From Mucilaginibacter sp. KACC 22063 (GTDB taxonomy: Bacteria; Bacteroidota; Bacteroidia; Sphingobacteriales; Sphingobacteriaceae): DNA of 64,000 bases. The notes under the pieces were generated by a model. The model was not told the origin of the DNA and searched no databases. It saw only the letters and a program-made list of their open reading frames with translations. The stretch covers positions 3,534,001-3,598,000 of the forward strand of contig NZ_CP117877.1 of assembly GCF_028736115.1 (NCBI RefSeq), given 5' to 3'. Below are positions 1 to 6,861 of the stretch, piece after piece (position 1 is the stretch's first letter; every line of letters starts with the position of its first letter). The translations under genes and the position numbers were made by a program.

Positions 1-240
1 TACCCGAACGAGATTGGCCCGGGTGTATATGATATTCACTCGCCGCGTGTACCAACCGTTGAGGAAATGTTAAGCCTTCTTGAAAAGGCAGCAATCTTAC
101 TACCTGCACGTAATATTTGGGTAAACCCCGATTGCGGATTAAAAACCCGTAAATGGCCGGAGACCAAAGCCGCACTTATCAATATGGTGAGTGCCGCCAA
201 ACAGGCACGGGAAAAAATCACAGAACCTGTTACCCTTTAA
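1..240 (+). CDS. metE: Cobalamin-independent methionine synthase, C-terminal end (partial)
   Basis: The reading frame is open from the first base and ends in TAA at 238-240, giving the last 79 residues of MetE. It matches the C-terminal catalytic barrel: [18 protein letters not shown], then [11 protein letters not shown], where the cysteine is the last zinc ligand that activates homocysteine. The enzyme transfers a methyl group from 5-methyltetrahydrofolate polyglutamate to homocysteine in the cytosol. The 5' part, and any upstream riboswitch, lie outside the window. A strong hairpin follows the stop codon. Identification is by recognition of the conserved C-terminal motif. Confidence 0.93.
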   Translation, partial: YPNEIGPGVYDIHSPRVPTVEEMLSLLEKAAILLPARNIWVNPDCGLKTRKWPETKAALINMVSAAKQAREKITEPVTL

Positions 241-246
241 AAGAAG

Positions 247-274
247 AAGCCGCCTTATAAATATAAGGCGGCTT
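247..274. terminator. Bidirectional intrinsic terminator between metE and proline dehydrogenase
   Basis: There is a perfect 12-bp stem (AAGCCGCCTTAT with its complement) around a 4-base AAAT loop. It sits between two convergent genes and can serve both. Flanking T/A runs are short. Confidence 0.75.
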
Positions 275-295
275 CAATATATGATCATAAATCAA

Positions 296-1498
296 TTACA
301 ACTTCCTGCGCTGCTTTTCTTTAACAATGAGGCTTAACTCGCGACTCATTTGTCCGGCAATGGCTGTGTTTTCCTGCGCCCGGCGAAACAAGTATGGCAG
401 TACTGCCTTTACCGGACCATAAGGCACATACTTGGCAATATTGTAATCAGCATCGGCAAGGTTAAAGCTTAAGTTGTCACTCATACCCAACAGTTGCGAA
501 AAGTACACATGCGGGTGGTTATGCGGTATATTTTTCTGCTCCATCAGTTCGGTCAGTAAACGCGAACTGTTTTCGTTATGCGTACCGGCAACAAACGCTA
601 CTTTATTAATATGATCTGTGCAAAAACGTAGTGCCTGGTCATAATCTTTATCTGTAGCTGCTTTATCCGGTTGTATCGGTGATGGGTAGCCCATTTCCGC
701 AGCACGTTTACGCTCCTTTTCCATGTAAGCACCACGTACCAATTTCGCACCCAAAATAAAGCCAGCACTTTTAGCAGTTACCACATCGTCAATTAATGAT
801 TGCAGCTTATCGTGGCGATAGATCTGGTAAGTATTATAAACGATAGCTTTATACTGGTTAAACTTACGCATCATATCCAGCGCAAGCTTATCGATGGTTT
901 TTTGTATCCAGCTTTCTTCAGCATCTACCATAACAGGTATACCTGCTGTAAATGCTTTTTCACAAATAGCTAATACACGTGCCTGTACCTTTTGCCATTC
1001 CTTTTCTTCTTCGACGGTCAGGGTTGCGCCTGTATCCAGTTTTTCCAGTAAGCCAAAGCGGGCAACACCGGTAACTTTAAATACGGTGATAGGCACCGCT
1101 TTATCGCCGGTTGCGCGCACTATAGTGCGGATGATCTCATCGCGTGTATGATCGAATACCTGCTCATCATCTTCCCCTTCTACAGAATAATCAAGTATGG
1201 TACCTACACCGCCTTCGGCAAGGTTCTTAATTACCGTGTCGCACTCGGCAATGGTTTCGCCGCCGCAAAACTGTTTAAATATGGTCGACTTGATAATGCC
1301 TTTGATCGGCAGACCTATTTTCATGGCAAAGTTGGTCATTGGTGGGCCAACTTTAACAAGTGTGTTATTATTAATGGCTTTAAACAACCAGTAAGCCCGG
1401 TTTAAGTCTGCGTTGGAAAGGTGCCTGAAAGCGATTTCGGTGTTATCAAAAGATAGTTTACCCCTTGAGGGTGAAGCAGGAACATCACGATTTAACAT
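296..1498 (-). CDS. Proline dehydrogenase (stand-alone ProDH)
   Basis: This 400-residue protein resembles the flavin-dependent proline dehydrogenase of Bacteroidetes and eukaryotic mitochondria. It oxidises proline to pyrroline-5-carboxylate and passes electrons to the membrane quinone pool. Recognisable parts are the EGG(V)GTILDYSVEGE stretch, the KLVRGAYMEKER motif that binds FAD and substrate, GTHNE, and the C-terminal YVPYG and YLFRRAQEN signatures. It is a single domain, not the long PutA fusion. The start at 1498 is supported by a -7 promoter element ending only 5 bases upstream, which implies a leaderless or nearly leaderless mRNA. It is divergent from the S4-domain gene. Confidence 0.92.
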   Translation of the reverse strand: MLNRDVPASPSRGKLSFDNTEIAFRHLSNADLNRAYWLFKAINNNTLVKVGPPMTNFAMKIGLPIKGIIKSTIFKQFCGGETIAECDTVIKNLAEGGVGTILDYSVEGEDDEQVFDHTRDEIIRTIVRATGDKAVPITVFKVTGVARFGLLEKLDTGATLTVEEEKEWQKVQARVLAICEKAFTAGIPVMVDAEESWIQKTIDKLALDMMRKFNQYKAIVYNTYQIYRHDKLQSLIDDVVTAKSAGFILGAKLVRGAYMEKERKRAAEMGYPSPIQPDKAATDKDYDQALRFCTDHINKVAFVAGTHNENSSRLLTELMEQKNIPHNHPHVYFSQLLGMSDNLSFNLADADYNIAKYVPYGPVKAVLPYLFRRAQENTAIAGQMSRELSLIVKEKQRRKL

Positions 1499-1502
1499 GC
1501 TA

Positions 1503-1510
1503 CAAAATTA
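1503..1510 (-). promoter_or_regulatory. -7 element TAATTTTG of proline dehydrogenase
   Basis: Read on the minus strand this is a full match to the Bacteroidetes TAnnTTTG box. Its last G lies 5 bases before the ATG at 1498, so transcription should start at or next to the start codon. I see no clear TTG -33 element at the expected distance. Confidence 0.6.
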
Positions 1511-1549
1511 GAAAATGAATAAGGATAACTCAATATGATTTGAATAGTT

Positions 1550-1557
1550 TATTTTTG
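1550..1557 (+). promoter_or_regulatory. -7 element TATTTTTG of the S4 gene/aroB operon
   Basis: This full TAnnTTTG match ends 7 bases before the ATG at 1564. It favours that ATG over the in-frame ATG at 1540 and suggests a leaderless transcript. It forms a divergent pair with the 1503-1510 box. Confidence 0.55.
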
Positions 1558-1563
1558 CTTCTC

Positions 1564-1770
1564 ATGATTGAGTTTGAATTACAGGGAGAGTTTATCCCGC
1601 TGATACAATTACTTAAAGCTACTAACCTGGTGCAAACCGGCGGCGAAGCGCAAATTGTAGTATCAGAAGGCGAAGTTACTTACAATGGCAATATTGACAC
1701 ACGCAAGCGTTTAAAAGTAAAACGCGGCGATGTGGTTGAGTTTCGCGGAACATCGATCAGGGTTATTTAA
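1564..1770 (+). CDS. Small S4-domain RNA-binding protein
   Basis: This is a 68-residue protein made almost wholly of one S4 domain of the YbcJ/RqcP-like kind. It shows FIPLIQLLKATNLVQTGGEA, then VTYNGNIDTRKRLKVKRGD, the usual helix-turn-sheet pattern that binds structured RNA such as rRNA. I chose the ATG at 1564 rather than 1540. The extra eight residues are hydrophobic and unlike the family, and a promoter box overlaps that upstream stretch. The gene ends 2 bases before aroB, so the two are probably co-transcribed. The exact RNA target cannot be read from the sequence. Confidence 0.8.
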   Translation: MIEFELQGEFIPLIQLLKATNLVQTGGEAQIVVSEGEVTYNGNIDTRKRLKVKRGDVVEFRGTSIRVI

Positions 1771-1772
1771 TT

Positions 1773-2828
1773 ATGGACGCAATACAAAGCCTTGGCTACT
1801 CGGTTTTTTTTGAAGATAGCCTTACCCAACTTGTCAGCTATATTGAACAAGGCAACTACTCAAAAATTTTCATCCTTACAGACGATAACACGGGCAAGTA
1901 CTGCCTGCCGCTTGTTGTTTCAAAGTTGGAAAACAGGTCTTACGATCTGATTGAAATTACCGCAGGCGAAGAAAACAAGAATATAGATTTTTGTATCGGC
2001 GTTTGGAAAATGCTGATCGACTTTGGCGCCGATCGCCGCAGCCTGCTTATTAACCTGGGGGGTGGTGTAGTAACCGATCTTGGTGGCTTTGTAGCCTCTA
2101 CCTTTAAAAGAGGTATCGATTTTGTAAATATCCCTACTACCCTATTATCGCAGGTGGATGCCTCTGTAGGCGGTAAAACCGGCGTGGATATGGATAGCAT
2201 CAAAAACATTATAGGCACCTTTACCCAGCCAAAAGCGGTATTTATCGATCATGAGTTTTTAAATACATTACCGCAGCGCGAGATCCTTTCGGGTATGGCA
2301 GAAATGCTGAAACACGGGCTTATTGCAGATAAATCGTATTGGGAACGCCTCAAAAACAATATTGTAGCTATCCCTAATCAGGAGTTAGTTTACCACTCTG
2401 TTGGCATTAAAAACAACGTGGTACTTGAAGACCCGCATGAAAAGGGCCTGCGCAAAAGCCTGAACTTTGGCCACACCGTTGGCCATGCGGTAGAAACCTA
2501 TTCGCTGGATAATGACGAAAACCACCTTACACATGGCGAAGCCATAGCCATAGGTATGATTTGCGAAAGCTGGTTATCCTATAAAAAAGCAGGCTTAAGT
2601 CAGGACGTATTGAATGAGATTGTGAGCGTAATTACCCGCATGTATCCGAAATATGAGGTTAATGATGCCTCTTTTGATGAGCTTGCTGCACTGATGAAGA
2701 AAGATAAAAAGAACGAAGGCGACGAGATCAATTGTACTTTATTAAGTGATATTGGCACCTGCGTAATTAATCAAATCTGTACCGTAGAAGAGCTTTTTGA
2801 CAGTTTAAGATTTTATAAGGGCTTGTAA
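1773..2828 (+). CDS. aroB: 3-dehydroquinate synthase
   Basis: This 351-residue enzyme catalyses the second step of the shikimate pathway, turning DAHP into 3-dehydroquinate with NAD and a divalent metal. Diagnostic stretches are the nucleotide-binding GGGVVTDLGGFVAST, then PTTLLSQVDASVGGKTGVD, and the metal-binding histidine segments FGHTVGHAVE and HGEAIAIGM. Length is normal for the family. It follows the S4 gene directly. The other shikimate genes pheA, DAHP synthase, aroA and aroC lie 2-7 kb downstream. Fully intact. Confidence 0.96.
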   Translation: MDAIQSLGYSVFFEDSLTQLVSYIEQGNYSKIFILTDDNTGKYCLPLVVSKLENRSYDLIEITAGEENKNIDFCIGVWKMLIDFGADRRSLLINLGGGVVTDLGGFVASTFKRGIDFVNIPTTLLSQVDASVGGKTGVDMDSIKNIIGTFTQPKAVFIDHEFLNTLPQREILSGMAEMLKHGLIADKSYWERLKNNIVAIPNQELVYHSVGIKNNVVLEDPHEKGLRKSLNFGHTVGHAVETYSLDNDENHLTHGEAIAIGMICESWLSYKKAGLSQDVLNEIVSVITRMYPKYEVNDASFDELAALMKKDKKNEGDEINCTLLSDIGTCVINQICTVEELFDSLRFYKGL

Positions 2829-2839
2829 TCTCCTACTTC

Positions 2840-3115
2840 TCATCATGTCTAAAGGACTCCTTCGGAGAACTTGTCGAAGTATCTAATAATTCTCGCACTT
2901 GTCATCCTGAACTTGTTTCAGGATCTCACAGGACAGGTACATGCCGATTGCTATGAGATGCCGAAACTAGTTCGGCATGACCGAATAAAGGGATTGCCCC
3001 ATCGTGCTCAAACCTGCAGACATTGACTCACTACCTTATCAATGCTTCCGCATAGCCTGGGATTGCTTCTCCGTCAGCCGACGGATCGCAATGACATGAA
3101 ACTAATTTCCCACTG
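2840..3115. repeat. Intergenic palindromic repeat cluster, copy 1
   Basis: The 360-base gap after aroB has no gene. It holds several short imperfect palindromes. One is CTCCTTCGGAG in a 24-base block at 2851-2874 that recurs exactly at 8163-8186. Another is a TGTCATCCTGAAC...TTTCAGGAT hairpin, followed by ATGCCGAA...TTCGGCAT and a GGGATTGC...GATCGCAATGACA element. The same modules reappear at 8150-8470 and 11655-11745, so this is a dispersed REP-like family. Confidence 0.7.
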
Positions 3116-3196
3116 CTTTATCATCCTATTGTTAAGCTTGTTAAATAGTATTGACAACAAAGCAAACATGTAGTTAACTTTACAGTTACTTTGCTT

Positions 3197-4105
3197 ATGA
3201 TTCCCCTTACCCCAAAAAACGATGCTGTTGTCGTACTGGTTTTGTTGCTGATCACGCTTACTTTGGTTGAAATGTGGTTAAGCTACCGCGAAAACCGCCA
3301 CTACTATGAAAAGCATGATACGCTGACTAACATCCATCTTACCACCATCACCTTTTTTTTGAATCTTGGCGTTAAAGGCTTTACCTTTTTTGTACTCGAT
3401 TATACCTGGCATTACAGGCTTTTTACCATTAAGAATGCAGTAATATACTGGCTTGTGCTGGTTGTAACGCAAGACTTTCTATACTGGGTACTCCACTATA
3501 CCGGGCACTATTGCCGCCTGTTTTGGGCCATGCATGTAACACATCACTCGTCAGAGCATTTTAATTTTACAACCGGTTTCCGGTCTACCGTGTTTGAACC
3601 ACTTTACCGTGTCTTCTTTTATTTGCCGCTGGCATTAATGGGTTTTAGTGCTGTTGATATATTATATGCCTATTTGCTTACCCAGCTTTACGGCAACCTG
3701 GTACATACACAATATGATATTAAGCTGCCAATATGGTACGGGCGCATTTTTGTAACCCCATCGCACCATAGGGTACACCATGCATCAAACATCCCCTATC
3801 TTGACAAAAACATGGGCATGATGTTCATTATCTGGGACCGTATGTTCGGCACTTTCCGTGAGGAGAATTTGCCTGAACCGATACGCTATGGCATCACCAA
3901 ACCATTAGAAGATACAGGCACCATTAACACCATTTTCCACGAATGGAAAGCGCTTGCCTGCGATGTAAAAAACGCCCCCGGACTACGAAATAAATTAGGC
4001 TATATATTTAACCCACCGGGCTGGAGCCATGATGGCAGCACACAAACGGCGAGAATGTTGCAGAGGGGGTATCAGATGGTGAATAGTGAGCAGTTGATTA
4101 AGTGA
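3197..4105 (+). CDS. Fatty acid hydroxylase / sterol desaturase family membrane protein
   Basis: This is a protein of about 302 residues with several hydrophobic segments and the histidine clusters of the di-iron membrane hydroxylases: HYTGH, then HVTHHSSEHFN, and later SHHRVHHASN. Such enzymes hydroxylate or desaturate lipids in the cytoplasmic membrane; the substrate cannot be told here. The ATG at 3197 is chosen because a TTACTTTG promoter-like box ends at 3193, again leaving almost no leader. It stands alone between repeat-rich gaps. Confidence 0.85.
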   Translation: MIPLTPKNDAVVVLVLLLITLTLVEMWLSYRENRHYYEKHDTLTNIHLTTITFFLNLGVKGFTFFVLDYTWHYRLFTIKNAVIYWLVLVVTQDFLYWVLHYTGHYCRLFWAMHVTHHSSEHFNFTTGFRSTVFEPLYRVFFYLPLALMGFSAVDILYAYLLTQLYGNLVHTQYDIKLPIWYGRIFVTPSHHRVHHASNIPYLDKNMGMMFIIWDRMFGTFREENLPEPIRYGITKPLEDTGTINTIFHEWKALACDVKNAPGLRNKLGYIFNPPGWSHDGSTQTARMLQRGYQMVNSEQLIK

Positions 4106-4114
4106 GGTTTAATG

Positions 4115-4205
4115 CGTTAGGGATAGTAGTGGAAAGCCCGGAATGCAGCGAAGCGCAATGAGGACTTGCAACGGATAGCCCGACCAAAGGGAACGCCCTT
4201 ATTTG
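4115..4205. repeat. GGAAAGCCC...GGATAGCCC intergenic repeat
   Basis: A non-coding block just after the hydroxylase stop contains GGAAAGCCCGGAATGCAGC, then ACTTGCAACGGATAGCCCG. I recognise the layout as a short repeat common in Sphingobacteriaceae intergenic regions. Only one copy is in this window. Confidence 0.4.
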
Positions 4206-4513
4206 TTAATCATTCTCTTTTCTTAAGAATTTCACATACAGATAAGAAACCAAGGTAAAAAGAGGTGGTATTATTCCAACTGAATAGTTTATCCTTTCAT
4301 ATTTTCTATGAAAGGAAGATCACATATAAAGCAATAAATCAAAGTCATTGAACCGAAGTAAATAAAGCTTAATACCCACTTGTATGCCGCCTGTAATTTT
4401 ACAAATAACATAAAGGCTAAAAAACAATGACCGATATTATAGTAATAAAGATCGGAATAAGTACCTCTTCCTGATCTGCTAATGCAGTTAAAGGCAAATT
4501 GAAAGAATGACAA
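4206..4513 (-). pseudogene. Degenerate small membrane protein gene
   Basis: On the minus strand one frame encodes a hydrophobic stretch (KLQAAYKWVLSFIYFGSMTL, then IYCFICDLPFI) and stops. A second frame then continues with SVGIIPPLFTLVSYLYVKF and ends in LRKEND and TAA at 4206. The two parts look like neighbouring transmembrane helices of one protein joined by a frameshift near 4305. There is no ATG, only a TTG at 4513 preceded by an in-frame stop. I do not recognise the family. It could also be chance open frames in AT-rich DNA. Confidence 0.3.
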
Positions 4514-4589
4514 ATAGCCCTAACTTATTTCTCATCAACAAATATTATTTGGTTTACCCTTATAATTTTAAGAAAAATAAAATTTTGTA

Positions 4590-4619
4590 TTGACAATATA
4601 ATTTTTCCTTGTACATTTA
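4590..4619 (+). promoter_or_regulatory. Promoter of the pheA leader
   Basis: TTG at 4590-4592 (-33 type) and TACATTTA at 4612-4619 (one base off TAnnTTTG) are about 20 bases apart, the usual Bacteroidetes spacing. Transcription should begin near 4624-4626, about 11 bases before the leader peptide ATG. Confidence 0.6.
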
Positions 4620-4635
4620 CCAGCGTAATAAAACA

Positions 4636-4701
4636 ATGAAATACACAGGCGCATATTATTTTGGTTTCTTCTTTTACTTTAGCGGTAAGAGCCGGGACTG
4701 A
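4636..4701 (+). CDS. Phe/Tyr-rich leader peptide of the pheA operon
   Basis: This is a 21-codon ORF with the sequence MKYTGAYYFG followed by FFFYFSGKSRD and TGA. Nine of its 21 residues are Phe (5) or Tyr (4), with a dense run F-F-F-Y-F at codons 11-15. It lies directly upstream of a terminator hairpin and of pheA, whose enzyme makes the Phe precursor. The stop codon overlaps the first arm of a three-part alternative hairpin. This is the standard design of a ribosome-stalling leader peptide, equivalent in role to PheL of enterobacteria but not obviously homologous. The ATG is preceded by A-rich sequence (AATAAAACA), the usual Bacteroidetes translation signal. Confidence 0.85.
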   Translation: MKYTGAYYFGFFFYFSGKSRD

Positions 4702-4760
4702 TATGCCTAAAAGACATACATAAAACAAGCAAAGTCCCGGCCCAACAGCCGGGACTTTTT
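4691..4760 (+). promoter_or_regulatory. Transcription attenuator of pheA (antiterminator/terminator)
   Basis: Three mutually exclusive segments are visible. Segment 1, GCCGGGACT, is at 4691-4699 and overlaps the leader stop codon. Segment 2, AGTCCCGGC, is at 4733-4741. Segment 3, GCCGGGACT, is at 4748-4756 and is followed by TTTT. Segments 2 and 3 form the terminator: a 10-bp perfect stem including flanking A/T, with loop CCAACA. Segments 1 and 2 form the antiterminator with 9 bp. A ribosome stalled at the Phe/Tyr codons leaves segment 1 free and allows read-through. A ribosome that reaches the stop codon covers segment 1 and permits termination. Confidence 0.85.
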
Positions 4761-4774
4761 GCTTTAATAACATT

Positions 4775-5656
4775 ATGGATACGCAAAAACCAAGAGTAGC
4801 AATTCAGGGCATCCGCGCCTCATTTCACGAAGAGGCAGCATTCAGATTCTTCGGCGAAGACATCGTTACCGTTGAATGCAACTCGTTTAAACAAACTTTT
4901 CAGAAGTTGCAGGCCCGCGAAGCCGACTACGTGGTAATGGCTATTGAAAACAGCATTGCCGGCAGCATTTTGCCTAACTATTCTTTGTTGCTTAGCTATA
5001 ATTTTCCGGTTGTAGGCGAGGTTTACCTGCCAATTCAGCTACACTTAATGGCTTTACCGGGTGTAAAATTCGAGGACATTAAAACAGTTACCTCTCACCC
5101 TATAGCTATTCGCCAGTGTGATGATTTCTTTAACGAATACCCGCACCTGAATGTGGTTGAAAGCGTAGATACTGCGGCCTGCGCCAAACGCATCCGTGAA
5201 GAGGAATTAACTGATACTGTTGCCATTGCCAATAGCCTTGCAGCCAAACTGTATGATCTGGAAATTTTAGAGCGCCGTATCGAATCCAACAAAAAGAATT
5301 TCACCCGTTTCCTGATCTTAACCCATCATGAAAACGCTAAAAATACGACCACCAATAAAGCTTCGCTATGTTTCCAGGTAAGTAACGAGGTTGGCTCGCT
5401 GGCCAAAGTGCTTAACATACTGGCCGAAGAAAACGTGAACATGAGCAAAATACAATCGATGCCGGTATTGGGTAAACGTAACGAGTACAATTTTTATGTA
5501 GACGTTGAATGGGAAACACAGGCCAATTACGATAAAGCCATTCGCCAGGTATTAAAATACACACATAACTTCAACATATTGGGCGAATATAAAAGGTATG
5601 TGGAAGAATCATCTGAGTCGGGTAGTCCGGTGTCAGCAAGTCCGAAAGTAAACTAA
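4775..5656 (+). CDS. pheA: Prephenate dehydratase
   Basis: This 293-residue cytosolic enzyme makes phenylpyruvate from prephenate, the committed step to phenylalanine. The catalytic part (about residues 7-185) contains AIENSIAGS at 56-64 and the TRF motif at 177-179, whose threonine is catalytic. An ACT domain follows (about 195-275) for allosteric phenylalanine binding. The last 15 residues (ESSESGSPVSASPKV) are encoded by DNA that looks like part of a repeat and are probably not conserved. It is the first gene after the attenuator, so its transcription is expected to depend on charged tRNA-Phe and tRNA-Tyr. Confidence 0.95.
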   Translation: MDTQKPRVAIQGIRASFHEEAAFRFFGEDIVTVECNSFKQTFQKLQAREADYVVMAIENSIAGSILPNYSLLLSYNFPVVGEVYLPIQLHLMALPGVKFEDIKTVTSHPIAIRQCDDFFNEYPHLNVVESVDTAACAKRIREEELTDTVAIANSLAAKLYDLEILERRIESNKKNFTRFLILTHHENAKNTTTNKASLCFQVSNEVGSLAKVLNILAEENVNMSKIQSMPVLGKRNEYNFYVDVEWETQANYDKAIRQVLKYTHNFNILGEYKRYVEESSESGSPVSASPKVN

Positions 5657-5716
5657 CATTAAACAAACAAGATATTAACAAATCTTCCGGACTTTCGGAC
5701 AACCGACTTCCGGACA
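5626..5716. repeat. Inverted repeat spanning the pheA stop codon
   Basis: GTCCGAAAGT at 5640-5649, inside the end of pheA, is the exact complement of ACTTTCGGAC at 5691-5700. CTTCCGG occurs twice (5684 and 5707). A repeat appears to have been placed over the 3' end of pheA, extending the protein. It could also act as a hairpin in the mRNA between pheA and the next gene. Confidence 0.5.
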
Positions 5717-5730
5717 AACACCAAAACAGT

Positions 5731-6858
5731 ATGAAACTTGATCTTAAAATACAACCGTTAAACACCTGGATTAAACCGGCTCAGGAAAATCAGCCATTAT
5801 TAATTGCAGGCCCTTGCAGTGCTGAAACTGAAGAACAGTTAGTTGCAACTGCTCATTTATTAGCTAAAACAGGCCGTTTAAGCGCATTGCGTGCCGGTAT
5901 CTGGAAACCACGTACCCGTCCGGGAGAATTTGAAGGTATTGGCAGCATTGGCCTGCAATGGTTAAAACGCGCTAAAGAAGAAACCGGCTTACCAACCGCT
6001 GTTGAGGTTGCTACCGCCAAACACGTTGAAGAAGCTTTAGCAGCAGGCGTAGATATCCTTTGGGTAGGTGCGCGTTCAACCGCTAACCCTTTCACAGTAC
6101 AGGAGATTGCTGACGCTTTGCGTGGTGTTGATGTACCGGTAATGGTTAAAAACCCGGTTAACCCTGACCTTAGTTTATGGATTGGCGCACTTGAACGCAT
6201 CAACAATGCAGGTATCACAAAATTGGCAGGTATCCACCGTGGTTTCTCATCTCATGAAAAATCGGCGTTCCGTAACGAGCCGATGTGGGATCTGGCTATT
6301 AACCTGAAAACACATGCACCTGAGTTACCGATCATCAATGATCCAAGCCACATTACCGGTAGCCGCGACCTGATCCCTTACGTTGCTCAAAAAGCATTGG
6401 ATATGGACATGCAGGGCTTAATGATTGAATCGCACATTGACCCAAGCGTTGCATGGACTGATGCTAAACAGCAAGTAACTCCATCGGCACTTGACGAACT
6501 GGTTGGCAACCTTACCCTGCGTAAACCAGAGATCAAAAGCGCAGAAGTAAAAGATGCATTGGCTGACCTGCGTAACCAAATTGACAAAATCGACGACCTG
6601 GTAATCCAAAAACTGGCTGAGCGTATGCAGATTGTTGAAAAGATCGGTAACTACAAAAAAGATAACGGCATTACCATTCTTCAGGTTAACCGTTGGGACG
6701 AGATCCTGCAAAAACGTACCCGTTATGGCAAAGCATTAAAACTGGATGAAAACTTTACCGAAAAGTTATTAGAGTTGATCCACAGCGAATCAATCCGCAA
6801 GCAAACTGAAATCATGAATTCTGACTCAGGTATCAAAGAAAACCTGACACACGCATAA
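5731..6858 (+). CDS. Bifunctional DAHP synthase / chorismate mutase
   Basis: This is a 375-residue fusion. Residues about 1-265 are a type I-beta (KdsA-like) DAHP synthase with GPCSAETEEQ, RAGIWKPRTRPGEFEGIG, IHRGFSSHEKSAFRN and NDPSHITGSRDL. It joins phosphoenolpyruvate and erythrose 4-phosphate in the first shikimate step. Residues about 270-360 are an AroQ-type chorismate mutase (DLRNQIDKIDDLVIQKLAER, then IGNYKKD), which turns chorismate into prephenate for PheA next door. The mutase is C-terminal, unlike the N-terminal fusion of Bacillus. The fusion usually makes the synthase sensitive to prephenate or chorismate. There are 74 bases between it and pheA. No prephenate dehydrogenase is in this cluster. 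Confidence 0.93.
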   Translation: MKLDLKIQPLNTWIKPAQENQPLLIAGPCSAETEEQLVATAHLLAKTGRLSALRAGIWKPRTRPGEFEGIGSIGLQWLKRAKEETGLPTAVEVATAKHVEEALAAGVDILWVGARSTANPFTVQEIADALRGVDVPVMVKNPVNPDLSLWIGALERINNAGITKLAGIHRGFSSHEKSAFRNEPMWDLAINLKTHAPELPIINDPSHITGSRDLIPYVAQKALDMDMQGLMIESHIDPSVAWTDAKQQVTPSALDELVGNLTLRKPEIKSAEVKDALADLRNQIDKIDDLVIQKLAERMQIVEKIGNYKKDNGITILQVNRWDEILQKRTRYGKALKLDENFTEKLLELIHSESIRKQTEIMNSDSGIKENLTHA

Positions 6859-6861
6859 TTA

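Noticed and set aside
4525..4773. Open frame on the minus strand covering the pheA leader
   Set aside because: It runs antisense through the leader peptide and terminator hairpin, has low-complexity composition and no promoter. The plus-strand attenuator explains the region.
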